From Pisolithus tinctorius (Eukaryota > Basidiomycota > Agaricomycetes > Boletales > Pisolithaceae), in assembly GCA_024663395.1 (NCBI GenBank), contig JANFAH010000020.1, positions 496,001 through 560,000 of the forward strand: DNA of 64,000 bases, in the 5' to 3' direction. Numbering within the stretch: the stretch's first letter is position 1; the number at the start of each line of letters is the position of its first letter. Position numbers and translations under genes: made by a program. This document shows, piece after piece, positions 10,740 through 21,801 of the stretch. The notes beneath the pieces are model-generated. The model had not been told where the DNA came from, made no database searches, and saw only the letters and a program-made list of their open reading frames with translations.

Positions 10740-12057
10740 ATGAGGCCGTCTATAATTTTACTCCTCGTGGTATATACAATGTTTTTTTACATTTCGCATT
10801 TTAATTGACCACTGCAGGCCGCATCATATACTCAACATTTACTTAGAGTGAGAAAAAGACAATGGCTAGACAGCCAACAGAATTGCGAAGGATAATCTCA
10901 TTCTACTAAAACAACCGCTGATGTATCCCGATAGGCGGAAGCTTAGCGAATGCATGGCTTTGCGATATAGCATAGTTAACATGAAGCTTAAAAAATGAGA
11001 TAGCGGGATGGTCTCATTCTGCTAAAACCGGAGCTGATGGAGCCTGATAGACGGAACCCGAATGCGCAGGGCTATGCTATTTACAGCGTTCACTTGGGAT
11101 TTACAAAACACGATAATGACTAATAATAGGATAACAATGCAAAGAAAAATGTCAGCCTGCGAAAACAGCATTCCATGGATCCCAGATAGACACATCTGAG
11201 TCTGCTAATACGGCCGCTGATGAATCCCAATAGACAGACACCTGGCGAACGAGCAGCTATGCTATTTACAGCGTTCACTTGGGAGTTACAAAACAAGATA
11301 ACGGCTAATAATAGGATAACAATGCAAAGGAAGATGTCAGCCTGCGAAAACAGCATTCCGCGGATCCCGATAGATGGAACCCTTCCAAATGAGCGGCCTG
11401 CGCAATATGCAAGGTTGATATGGACTGTCTCGACCTGCTAACATGGAATTCGATGGATCCTGATAGACAGAACCCTTCAAAGTGAGCGGACTGCGTGAGA
11501 TGCAAGGCTGAGAGCAATTGGTCATCGGATGCAAATGCAAAGCAATATTCTCATTGCACTAACGTAGGATCCAAGGTATGCCCACAGGTTGGACATGTGC
11601 AAACGAGCAGAGTAGTGAGATTCGCAAGGTTCAATTCAGGGAGAAAGTTGCATTCTGCTATTGTAGGAGCCAATGTATTTCGATAGGCAGGAAGCTTGGC
11701 AAATGAGCAGGATAAATATTTCTCAGCAGACGGAAATACCACCAAGGGCATTCAGCCAGTAACTAGTGCCCAATTCACCCTCTGCATTGAGCAATAAATA
11801 TTCTGTTTCCCAACAATGGTTTGTTGCCGTTCATCTCAGCCCGCAGATGCATGAGCCTTTCAAGACAGACGATATACATACGCATGTCATACCAGACATA
11901 TCCACAATGGAAATAAAACATGCAAAAGGTAAATGAATGGGCTAGCTTGCCACTGGGCGTCTCCTGTGAAGTACCCGCTGACCCGCCCATCAGCTACAGG
12001 GCGGAATGCAAGGGCTGGGGGACGGAAACTGCAGGTTCACATTGAGCTAACATTTAA
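10740..12057. repeat. Intergenic block with a dispersed ~50-bp motif
   Basis: No gene was recognised between the zinc-cluster gene and the transposase. A motif of the form CTGCTAA...GCTGATG.ATCC.GATAGACGGAACCC...GCGAATGAG recurs about seven times at 10905, 11018, 11203, 11345, 11436 and 11655 with spacings of roughly 90-220 bp. One larger segment (GCTATGCTATTTACAGCG...GAAAACAGCATTCC) is duplicated with a 185-bp period (11071 and 11256). It may be a second set of internal binding sites or simply a degenerate tandem array. Confidence 0.6.
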
Positions 12058-15000
12058 CTACAAATCTTTCTCCAGGACAAACTGAATATCAGTCGCATTC
12101 ATGGCCTGCCATTTGCGTTCGGCATGCTCGGCCAACCTCGAATACATCATCCTCTGCCTCGCTGCATAACACCGCACCCCAGGAGCTCCAATAGCGCTGT
12201 TTCCCATCTGTATCTTATGCCATTCTTTTGCTCGAAATCTGAAGAAACTTATAGCCCATTGAAATTCTGATATTACGAGCTCTTCCTCTTCTTCCCAACG
12301 ATCTTTGACGGATTTTGCTCGCAGCCAATGAATGCGATAAACTAATTGAAGCAAATTCATCAACCTCAAAGCACTGTTGAACAGTAAGGTCAACATACAT
12401 TCAGACATCCAACTCTTTGATTCTGTGTCCCGCTGGGACGTCGATCGACCAAAACCATGGAAGATGGGTTCTGCGGTGCTCCTGTGCATTTTGGGAGAAG
12501 GCTGCTGTCTGCACAGCCAGGTCTTCTTTATGAAGCTCTTGATAACGTCCTAAGATATCTGCACCTGCGCCAAGTGCAACCATGGCATCTCTGCATCGAT
12601 TATAAATCGTGGCCTGTTTTTTTACTGAGACATTGATAGCGCAGGATCATATCCCAGGCCCGAGTTTTCAGTAGAATAGCTCTTAGCTGTGCGCACCACC
12701 CCCCGAAAGACAGCCGCCTTGTCTGCCAACGTAAGACGGAGGCCATGTAGCGCATCATTAGCTTGACCTGTGCGAAGCTTCAGCTCCATTTCTGCAAGAT
12801 TTTGAAGCCCTCGAGCTCGACATGCGTCAATGCCAAGAGCGATGGAAGCGGCAATTTGTCCTGCAGTCCTGCCAGGGTTCCATCTGAGGCGGGCAACTCA
12901 TCCCCCACATTGTCCAGCCAACCATCATCCGAAGCATAATCCTGCTCGGAATTTGCGTCAAGAAACGCAGTCGGCTGTACGGATTCGCTGGCGGAAGTGT
13001 TGGAGCCCGCTTCAAGGTGCAGCTTCAAGTAAATCGCGGCATCCGTGATAAAACCCGATTGTTCAGATGAAATGCGATCAGCACGGCGTGCCATAGCCAA
13101 TTTTTTCAATTCCTGATGCCCGTTCCCCGACTGTCCTTTCTGTCCATGTGAAGTGAGGTTATGGCCTCTTCTAAGCGTAAACCGCATGCTAGCCAACTAG
13201 CCGCTCCATGTAGGCTTCCGCTGGGTCTTGGTTCCTCCAATAACGTTAGTTCGATGGCATGCACTGTTGGTGCTTCTCGTGATATGTAAGTATTTTGCAT
13301 TTATCCAAAAAGGCGGACGCCATACCCGCCCTTAATTGAACTTCGAAGATGTCCATGGCAGATGGGTCGGTGACGCGATCTTGCAGTGCACAAATCTCTT
13401 GCGTTCGCCAGCTGTCTCGCTGCTCTGCAGTCAAGGCTTCATCTAGCTTTATATATGCCTGCCTCAGCCAATGGCTGCTGCTGCTCGAGCCGCTTTGAGC
13501 TTCCGCGATAGGCTATCAGCTTAATCTTGGATGTCAGAGAGTGCGCTGCAAGTGGATGCTCAGACTAACCAATCCGAATCATCTTCATGAAGTTGGAATC
13601 ATTCATCTGGAAATCCAGCAGTTCTTGGCGATGTGGTGAGGTCATCCCGCGTGCAGATGTGGATGCCACGTTAAGGACGGACCACAACGTTTCAATGATT
13701 TCTCCATCTACCCATCCAGGCCCCCTTGATGAACAGCAGGGCATACCGTGCATAACATTCCTTCTTGTGCCCATGCACATGCCATATGCCGATTCCAGGG
13801 ATAATCCGAAGCGACGACTGGGATATCAATCAACTCACTTCGACCCACACGCTTCCGCAGATTCGTCATGTAGGAGCAGTTAATGTCGTAGAAGCAAACC
13901 ACTTGTTTGATCCCTTCCATATTGTATCCCAACGCATTTGCCAAAGAGTAGTCCATGTTCAACTGTCTGCAGCGCCATCAGCGGGTGTCAAAATCGACGA
14001 TTCAACCTCATACCTTTCTCCTTTTTGGAAGTCAACAACACAATGCGGATAAAAGCATCCGTGCCATGTGCATGCAGTCGCCCCAATTCCTGGTCGCATG
14101 AAGCTTTCCCCGGGCTGCATTTGCCTGACTGATAGCTCTGTGGTTGTTGCAGGTGGATTTCTGTGCCTGAGCTCAGATCATGTTTTGCACGGGTTGAATG
14201 AATTCATACCTCCGCGATATGTGGAGTGGCCTTCAAATAGTCCGCATAGTTTGGATTGGTCACCATATAACCTAGTCCGTCCATCAACCACACTTGATCT
14301 TCGGATTTCTGCTCATGCATGTGTTCCTGCTTTAAAGTTTCCGTCCATTACTACTGTGCGGGTGAACTGCCAGCTGGAGAAGGTCAGCATATGAGGATTG
14401 CAGTATTGGAGCAGCTTACTGGTCCAAATCCTCATTGGTATCAACATTTATTCCAGGCTGGGGGCATGCTGCGCAAAATAATGCCAGTCCGCCTTTCTCT
14501 GCTGACCTGGTTGTCCCGCGGAATCCATTCCATTTAAGTAGCTTGAGGTATCGCCATTTCTGCACAACCCGTAGAAGCTCACGGTATCTATCCTGATTGA
14601 CCCTTCAGATATTCCAACACTTGGAACCAAAATACCAAATCTTACTGGAACTAGGTGTGGAAACACACTGGATGTGATCCGACTGCAACTTGCTGTAATA
14701 GTTCATACCGGACGTTCCACATTCCAGGTTGTCCCTCAGGAAGTCATCCAGAACTGCGAATGTGAATGCGGTGCTTGGCTTCTCGAACATTGAGGGAAAT
14801 AGTTTGGCTCTGAGTAACTGTATGTATCGGGCTTCTGCAGTCTCGCATTCACACCAATTCACTACAATGAAATGAACACCTGTGACATCCACGATGGTGA
14901 GATATCTTGACCCCTGCTGGAGGACGGAGGTGCTTTGGGTTTTCTTCGATATCTTCCACATCTTCCCACTCTTGATCATCCATGGGCAGAGGTTCACCTG

Positions 15001-15723
15001 CTGCTTGCTGGGCTTGTGCGATCGCATGGGGACAGGGTGCTCCACCATGTCCCAGGTGCAACCAAATGCCAGTCTGTGGGTCTTGATGTGAATGTAATTC
15101 TGGGCAACCAGCTGATCTCTCACCATATGGAGGGCAGATTCCTTGTAGAAGTCCCCTGTCCACTGTTGGATCCTGTGGAAAGGCAGACTCTCATGACTCT
15201 TCCGGCAACATTCTGTGCAGAATAGGGGCTGATGCAAGCAATCCGGACATCTGTACACCCCGTCGTTGCCACACCAGGTGCAGTTCCTTGGCTCTGGGGA
15301 GGCTTCCAGCTCCAGGAGTATCTTCAAGAACTCCCCCTTCCTGTGGAACCCATTCGCGGATGTAATCGTTCTGCGTCTGACACACCATGTGAAGTCCGCT
15401 TTCAGGGTTGGCGAACTGCTGCATACCTTTTTCCGCAGTAACATCAGCTGCTGGACCGGTGGGCTCATGCTTTCATGTCTGTCGAAGGCTGAATCCGCCC
15501 ATGCATCAAAGTACTTGTGGGAGCGAGACCTTGAATGCTTGGATGGCGAGGATCGGGGAGAATGGACAGGGGTTGCTGGATCTGGCTGTTTGATCGCGAC
15601 TTCTACCAATCGCGATCTATATCTACCTCCAGTTCTCCGAGTCTTGACTTCCAGCTGCTTCACCCGATGGCCTGGGGTAGGACCAATCATTCTCATGCCC
15701 TTTTGAGTACTTCCCTTGGCCAT
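12058..15723 (-). CDS. KDZ transposase with CxC2 cysteine cluster
   Basis: The first exon (15723 to about 14605, 372 codons) is open. It has a basic N-terminus with SRSRSHKYFD, then the CxC2-like cluster CTWCGNDGVYRCPDC...LFCTECCRKSH (about residues 150-180), then CECETAEARYIQLLRAKLFP and FAVLDDFLRDNLECG. Further exons give the RNase H-fold DDE core. VWLMDGLGYMVTNPNYADYL lies at about 14290, MDYSLANALGYN and FYDINCSY with a conserved Asp lie at 13960-13880, and the hallmark GWVDGEIIETLW with the catalytic Glu and SARGMTSPHRQELLD lie near 13730-13620. Then come DPSAMDIFEVQL (13370), GAASWLACGLRLEEA (13200) and GAPGVRCYAARQRMMYSRLAEHA (12180). The stop is at about 12058. Between DGNFKA and EHMHEQ near 14310 one extra base breaks the frame, so activity is doubtful as given. 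Intron borders were not all resolved. Confidence 0.85.
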
Positions 15724-16099
15724 CTGGAGGTTGCTGATTTGACAGTATGAGGTCAGTTGTTAGAAACACTACTGCTAGTGCAAGTCGCTTTATCATTTAG
15801 CTCTATTGATGTCGGTACCTTAACACATGTCAGGGCATAAATACAAATGCAACTACACTGGCCTTGCGCAATGCATGGCGCTGCCTTCTTATTACCGCTC
15901 AATCCCTGCCTGCACATTCCCTTCCTGCTGCAACATTACCTGGGTGCATTTGCCTGGATTATGATGGTGAATTTGGATGCTATATTAGCTGATGTAGGTG
16001 AAACGAGATGTTCGGTATCAATATAAGTATGGATATGATTGGGCCAGCCAACTGACAGCCCGGATGCAAACCGGGAGCTAATCCGCCTTTGGGCGGGAT

Positions 16100-16198
16100 C
16101 CTGTCAAAGAGATCAGCCCGATTGGATATTTCGGTCGCTTCACGGAGCTCCTGTCAAAGATATCAGCCTGATTGGATATTTCGGTTGCTTCACAGGAG
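16100..16198. repeat. Two 50-bp direct repeats upstream of the companion gene
   Basis: CCTGTCAAAG followed by GATATTTCGG(T/C) and GCTTCAC occurs at 16100 and again at 16150. The pair lies between the divergent transposase and companion-gene starts, about 125-225 bp upstream of the ATG at 16325, so a shared regulatory or binding role is conceivable. No other signal was recognised from 15724 to 16324. Confidence 0.7.
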
Positions 16199-16324
16199 GT
16201 CCGAACGAATTCCTTGGCATGACCGTACTAGTACTGAAATGCATTGAGACCAAACAAGGGCACGAAAAAACTTAGCAGCCAACCATCTATTATACACCAT
16301 TATACATCATACCACATCATACTC

Positions 16325-18874
16325 CATGGAGTCCCAGTATGAATCAGACACCTGGGATCAGACTGGAAAGAGATGATGCTGATGGTGAGCGAGATATAGA
16401 ACCATCAGATGTGGGGGAAAGGGAGGAAGAAACATTTGAAGTGGAAGAGTTGGAGATCCTTGGGCACGACGCCAGGAATGGAGGCAAGCAGGGAAGAAGA
16501 AGAAGCCTGCAGTTCTGCTATCTATATGGGAGGAGATGCAGGGATTGGACAGGAACAAAGAGTTGAGAGGGAGCAAAGTCCAGACCAAGTGCAAGGTATG
16601 CTCTAAAAGTTCTGATTCGGATGCTCACAATTCAAAGCACCCTTGTAGCTAATACAAGATTGGTTGAAAAAGCCCCTCCGTTCAAAGAAGCCCCTGCATT
16701 ACCCTTAGATCCAGTTACAAATACTCTGTGCGGGCAGTGGTCCACGAATTGTACCAAGAGCAAATACAGGAGAGCTTGCAAAAATGAAAGTAGAAGAAGG
16801 CAATACCCATGGAAGCAAGCAGATCCAACAGTATCAGAATGCATTGACGGCTTTTATTCAGGATGACCTGACAGAGGAACAATTGGCTGCAGCTGAAGAT
16901 ATAGTGGAAAGGTGGAATGGGCGGGAAGGCCCTGCGCCAGAGACAAAAGCAAGGTGCGATTTTATGAGGTCAACTTCCCAGTCTTCAATTTATCCTGGTT
17001 CCCAGGAATGCAGCCAAGTATGGGTACAAGTATGTCCGAAACTTTGCGATGGAGATGTGGAGATATTGCGGAATTCGCATAGTGTGTATGGCTGGGTGGA
17101 AAAATGAGGAGGGAACTATACAGGCATGCACGTGAGTCCACCATATTCTCCTCTAGGCCTAGGTAAGACTCATGCAATGACAGTATGGACTTCAATAACG
17201 AAATCGCGGATGGGATCCCCTTCAATGATGTCTGCACACTGGAAGGAAGCTGGAGAGAGTACCTTGGGGAAACATTTGAGGAACCAGGAACACCGCCCTG
17301 AGCATGATGGCGAGTCAAGTCCCGAACATGCTCGGAAAAAGACAGCGGCCAAAGCAACGAGGACGGGCAAGGTTGACTCTGTGAAATTGGTGAAAAATGC
17401 CGATGGAGAGATTTGGATTAGGAGAAATCGCGGGCCTTAGCCGGGACCAACTACAAAAAACGGTTCGCGGATTTATGACTGCTCACTACCGTGAGTGGCC
17501 AGAGTATTTAGTCTCCTCAATCTCTGATGAGTGCTATCAGGATTAGCATGTGGAAATCCCTCGTCAGCAGTGCCATTCAAGAACTTTGGTCATCATCAAG
17601 CGGAAATGATAGCAGCCCGCCATCTTCCTGAAGGATTTACCTTCGACCACGACCCAAGTCACATGTGGACGACAACAGCTACCCAGCTGCTGTCCTTTTG
17701 GCGCAAGCTGACAGGAAACCCATCCAAATGATGTGTTTGGATTTCAGAAATGGATCGATCGATCTGGCTGAGCTGCAGCCACCAGTGGATAGAACTTTGG
17801 TACCCCTCCAGGTTGTGAGGCAGCAGAAATACCAAAAGACACCTGCCCCCAAATACAAAATGAATCCTGGAAGGAAAAATGTCAAGGGCAAGGGTAAAGT
17901 GCAGGAAGAGGGAGTGGCGGATGATAGTGCGGATGATAGTGCGGATGATAGCGCAGGATGACAGTTTGGATGATCACGGCGAGGCTGAGGGGAGCGATGT
18001 TGGAACAGATGATCCCTCCACTAAAAAGGTGCGCCATGTGTGATTTTCATGCACGACAGATCAGCACTAATGCGATTCCGGTCTTCAGGTATCTGGCGGG
18101 AGGCAAAACCGTGCCAAGACACCATTCCCTTCTCGTTCCCGCTCAAATCCCCCACCAGCTGATGGTTCCCATAGTGAGCGGCTCTCTGCACCTCCAGCCC
18201 ATGCAAACACCCCGGTGCATCGTCCACGAAATAAAGCGCTAACTGACGATAATGGGAGGGAAAGCAACGGCCATGATTCCGATGATGAAGCTGATGAAGA
18301 CACTTATTTGCCCACCCTATCCAATTCAAAGAAATCAGGCAACATCCCTGAATAGTGAGCTTCCCGCTGTAACTTGTATTCACAGCAAACTCTGATCTGC
18401 ACTCAGGGAGCGAGTACACAACTGAACTACAGGACCACTCAGAATACGCAGATGCAGATGGATTAGAGAGCATTCCTTTCACTGACCTCCCAACTGAGGA
18501 GGGGTCAACGAGCAGAAACAAAGGCGGAAAGCTGAAATCCGCCCTGAAGCGCACTGCACAAGGCAAGTTCGGTCATGTTGAATCAGTTGTCATGGCTAAC
18601 AAGTTTGCGCTGTGTGTTAAGTCGGCTCTGTCAGAATCGAGTGAGCCAGACATGAATCGACGTCGACCTGGGGCCAAATACTCAGTCCAAGTCCAACAAT
18701 AATGGATCTGTGACCTCCAATGCAGCATCCGCGAATGTGAAACAGGGCGTCCCTGGGAGCACCTGGAAGTCACCTCGTGTCAGAAAGGCCCCTGCAAGGC
18801 CAGATGCAGATGTTCCATCTCCTGATGCAAAGAGATCACGCAAGCAAACAGGCAGCAATCAGAAGCAGAAGTAG
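16325..18874 (+). CDS. KDZ-1 companion gene 1, unknown function
   Basis: This belongs to a large family of basidiomycete hypothetical proteins that I recognise only by pattern. From ATG 16325 an acidic N-terminus leads to ELYQEQIQESL with EEGNTHGSKQIQQYQNAL and DDLTEEQLAAAEDIVERWN (16750-16920). Next come YVRNFAMEMWRYCGIRIV and MAGWKNEEGTIQA (17020-17125), then DFNNEIADGIPFNDVCTLEG and WREYLGETFEEPGTPP (17190-17300), then ADGEIWIRRNRG and HYREWPEYLV (17400-17510), then DHDPSHMWTTTATQLLSFWRK (17650) and LDFRNGSIDLAELQPP (17735). The C-terminus is Ser/Pro/charged and probably disordered, with a 12-bp triplicated GCGGATGATAGT encoding ADDS repeats (17918-17955), and ends in a basic SRKQTGSNQKQK tail at 18874. 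Several introns are present (for example about 16595-16637, GTATGC...AAAG). The Trp-rich order resembles no domain whose biochemistry I can name. Its place next to the transposase suggests a role in the element. Confidence 0.6.
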
Positions 18875-19308
18875 TTGTCGAATCCCTCAAACATTCAGAG
18901 CGGAAACCTTTTTTGGAACTCGTGTACGGTCTATAGAGGGCTTAGCCTAGTTTTACACATTAGAATACAAGTGTATGGAATGTATGGTAGCTCATGACAC
19001 CATGGTGGTTGTGAGAGGCGTCTTTGATATCAGAGAGAGGGATAGTTAAGCGGAGGTTGAGCAGGACAATTGAGCGGAGAGCTGAGCGGGACAGGTCTAC
19101 GTATTGGCCATGTGGAAGCGACTGGTAGCTATCTATGTAGGGAGATATTGCTGCTCATCTCCCATGTATTGCTGTTACCCAAAATTTGGCTCCATCCGCC
19201 ATTGTCCAACCTTGCTTCCCATGGTGTGAATGATATTCTCACCATTGTTCCTACAAGTTTAAATCTTGATTGATCATCGAGCTATCAGTGAACCCATCGT
19301 CGTCGAAT

Positions 19309-21389
19309 ATGTCCACCGAACAGTCCCAGCCAAGTTCGTTTCCATCGTCAAGGTGAGGTTGTCTTCATTGTTGGATCCAGCGACCTAAGCCATCCACAGC
19401 TAATGTAAGACCAATCAAGCCAAGGCAATCTAGCTCCCGCATGTGAAGCAGTCCAAAAATCTGGAGGAGAGGCTAGTACGACTGCGTGAGCTGCGAGAGC
19501 CAACCCTGCCACCAATTGTCTCAAGTGGAAGGGCGGATATGGCTGGGTCGAACATCGATATCGCGGCCAGGTGAGTGAACATGATTTCTCTCCAAGCTCA
19601 ACAACAAAGTTCTTTCGCTATAGATTCATCCTGAAAGTTTGCTGGCTCAGTTCCTGCAGGAAAGGGAGCCAACCACTCTGGCAGAGGGCGGAATCGCGGC
19701 CGGTGAGTTGGCATGATTGCCCTTCAAGCTAACGAACAAACTAATTTTCTAGTAATGGATCCACACGAAAACTTGATGAATCGGTTCCTGAATGAACGGG
19801 AACCAACTGCTCCCCCAGCAGATGGTATGAATGTGGATCTACTCGAGCAATTGCTGAATGCACGGGAACCATCAGGCACCGCCAGTCACAGATGAGAAAT
19901 TGAACAGGATGGACGGGTCTTCAACACCTGCACAAGACATGACTATGCAGGTCGATTTTCTGGCAGACTTGCAGAATGTGCGGGAACTGTCTCCTCTGCC
20001 CATCACCCACGAATCATCAAATCTGAGGGACCCATCTCCTCGACCCAATTCTCCGACTAACCTGCTTGCTCAATTGCAGGATATGAGGGAACCAACACCT
20101 CCCCCCTCGATTTCAAATGTACCTGTCGAATCTTTTGACTTGACAGCGGATGAGGACAATGGCGGAAACCATTTGACTTTTGGCATGCCTGAACGATCAG
20201 AGATGAGGGATCTTTTCGAAGAAATATGCAATGGTGAGCATTTATTTGGTTCCATTCATGTGATCGGTGATATCCATCGATTATGTAGGTGAACTTCCAT
20301 CCGAACAGCAATCTCTTCAAATGGAACAATGGGGATTGGCACCTGTTCCGCGTTGCGATCAGGGTATGGGCATGAGCTTAATCTGATATGCCATTGACAT
20401 TGATAATTGTAGTCCTGCGCTGCCTTACATGCCAGCGGTATCTCGCTACCGCGGAAACACCACTCCCAGCGACACGCCATTCGATCCCACCCTCGATAGG
20501 CACCTTGTGCATGCTGCGAATGCCATTGCGAGAGAATTGGGCACAGCTGCAAGGGACCAGTATGGTGCAGCGTCTCAGGGCCTTCGACTCATCAATATGC
20601 TCGATTTGATGGAAGTCGTTGTTATCCGCAGTTCTGCCTTTGAAAATTGTCCAGGAGCCATTCATTCGCCAGCCAATCACACCCATCTCGCCAGTCTGTG
20701 GTAGAGATGGGTATCGTCTACTTGGCATGTCCGGATTGAGGTGGCCTCTGTACATCTGAAGCAGACTGCCGATATCGTGGGATGGCCCGCGCATTGGTTT
20801 GCAAACCTAGCGATGGACTTGGTAGGTTTTACATCAATTTTTCACAATGTGGGACTGATACATAATTCCTTCAGAATCAGCTTAATAGCTTGATTCTGGT
20901 GACAGGTGTCGCGTGCCAGCTATACTCCTCCCCTCCCAGCGTGCTACCATGCGTACCTCAGACACCAAGATGATGAGGTTAGCTTCCGCGAGCAAATGCA
21001 GCTAATTCCCCTTAGCGCATTTTGCATAATCGACAATATCAGCGCCATCGTCCCGCATTGGACCCCTGCACACAGCTGATCCCAATTCGGCTTTGCATTC
21101 CCTTGGTGGCTATATCGTTCCGAGGAATATGCAGCTGGATTCCCAAAGATTGCAAGGCAAAGGATTGTTTTCTGCGGCTTGGGTTTTTTTTAAGGTATGC
21201 CGCTTATTCTCGTCGCTGCAAATCAGTTGATGATGGCCCAGGGCTTATGGCCATTGCCTGAGGCGCCAATCGCAGACCTGTCTCGATGGCCATATCGAGG
21301 AGCAGGTAAACTACTGCATCGAAAATATTCGGAAATATGCCAATGTTGTCCGTGGTCGGGGTCGACAAATCGACCATTTCTACTGCTAG
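19309..21389 (+). CDS. KDZ-1 companion gene 2 with REP-motif repeats
   Basis: ATG at 19309 opens STEQSQPSSFPSS. Short exons then repeat a peptide of the form (L)LxxLxxxREPxxPP: LRELREPTLPP, FLQEREPTT, FLNEREPTAPP, LLNAREPSG, LQNVRELSPLP and LQDMREPTPPP (19480-20105). The C-terminal half is globular: DTPFDPTLDRHLVHAANAIA (20480), GLRLINMLDLMEVVVIRS (20585), PPLPACYHAYLRHQDDEVSF (20930), FAFPWWLYRSEEY (21090) and QGLWPLPEAPI (21240), ending at a TAG at 21387. The same C-terminal region is present in KDZ-2 on the other strand. Comparison with KDZ-2 shows a one-base deletion here in the codons for PNSSFAF (near 21082). The repeat unit looks like a short amphipathic helix plus a proline linker. 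Function unknown; convergent with the TET/JBP gene. Confidence 0.55.
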
Positions 21390-21486
21390 GTGGTGGGCAT
21401 TGCATGGGTTGTTGGGCATGCCGCTTCAATAGTTTATGTGTTTTTGACTGTGGAGTTGGTTGTATAGACATTGCTGTAAATGTTGA

Positions 21487-21680
21487 TCATTTATGAGATG
21501 CCGCCCATTCGCATGATGTCTGAACCCCGCCCATCCATGCAATGTCTCACAATCCACCCATCTGCATGATGGCCTGAGTAGTTTTACTTTTGTTGCAGTT
21601 TTTGATGCAAACCCTTTAGCTCTGAGTACCTGCCCAATCTATGATGTATAAGCACCCGCCCATTTGCAAAATCTTGGCAA
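21487..21680. repeat. Short CCGCCCAT-type repeats between convergent genes
   Basis: GCCGCCCATTCGCATGATG, CCCGCCCATCCATGCAATG, CCACCCATCTGCATGATG and CACCCGCCCATTTGC follow each other at intervals of about 28 bp and more, with TGTCTGA or TGTCTCA between. The homologous part of KDZ-2 (46670-47030) is longer because of an internal duplication. This is the 3-prime intergenic gap of companion gene 2 and the dioxygenase. Confidence 0.6.
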
Positions 21681-21801
21681 CACTGCCCGTCCAAAGTTTG
21701 AGAGCCAGCATATCCTAATAAAATACGAGATCCGCATCGCCTACTAAATCTTACATTAAATTTTGCAGCTTCAAATCAACAGTTCTCCAGTTGCAACTGG
21801 T

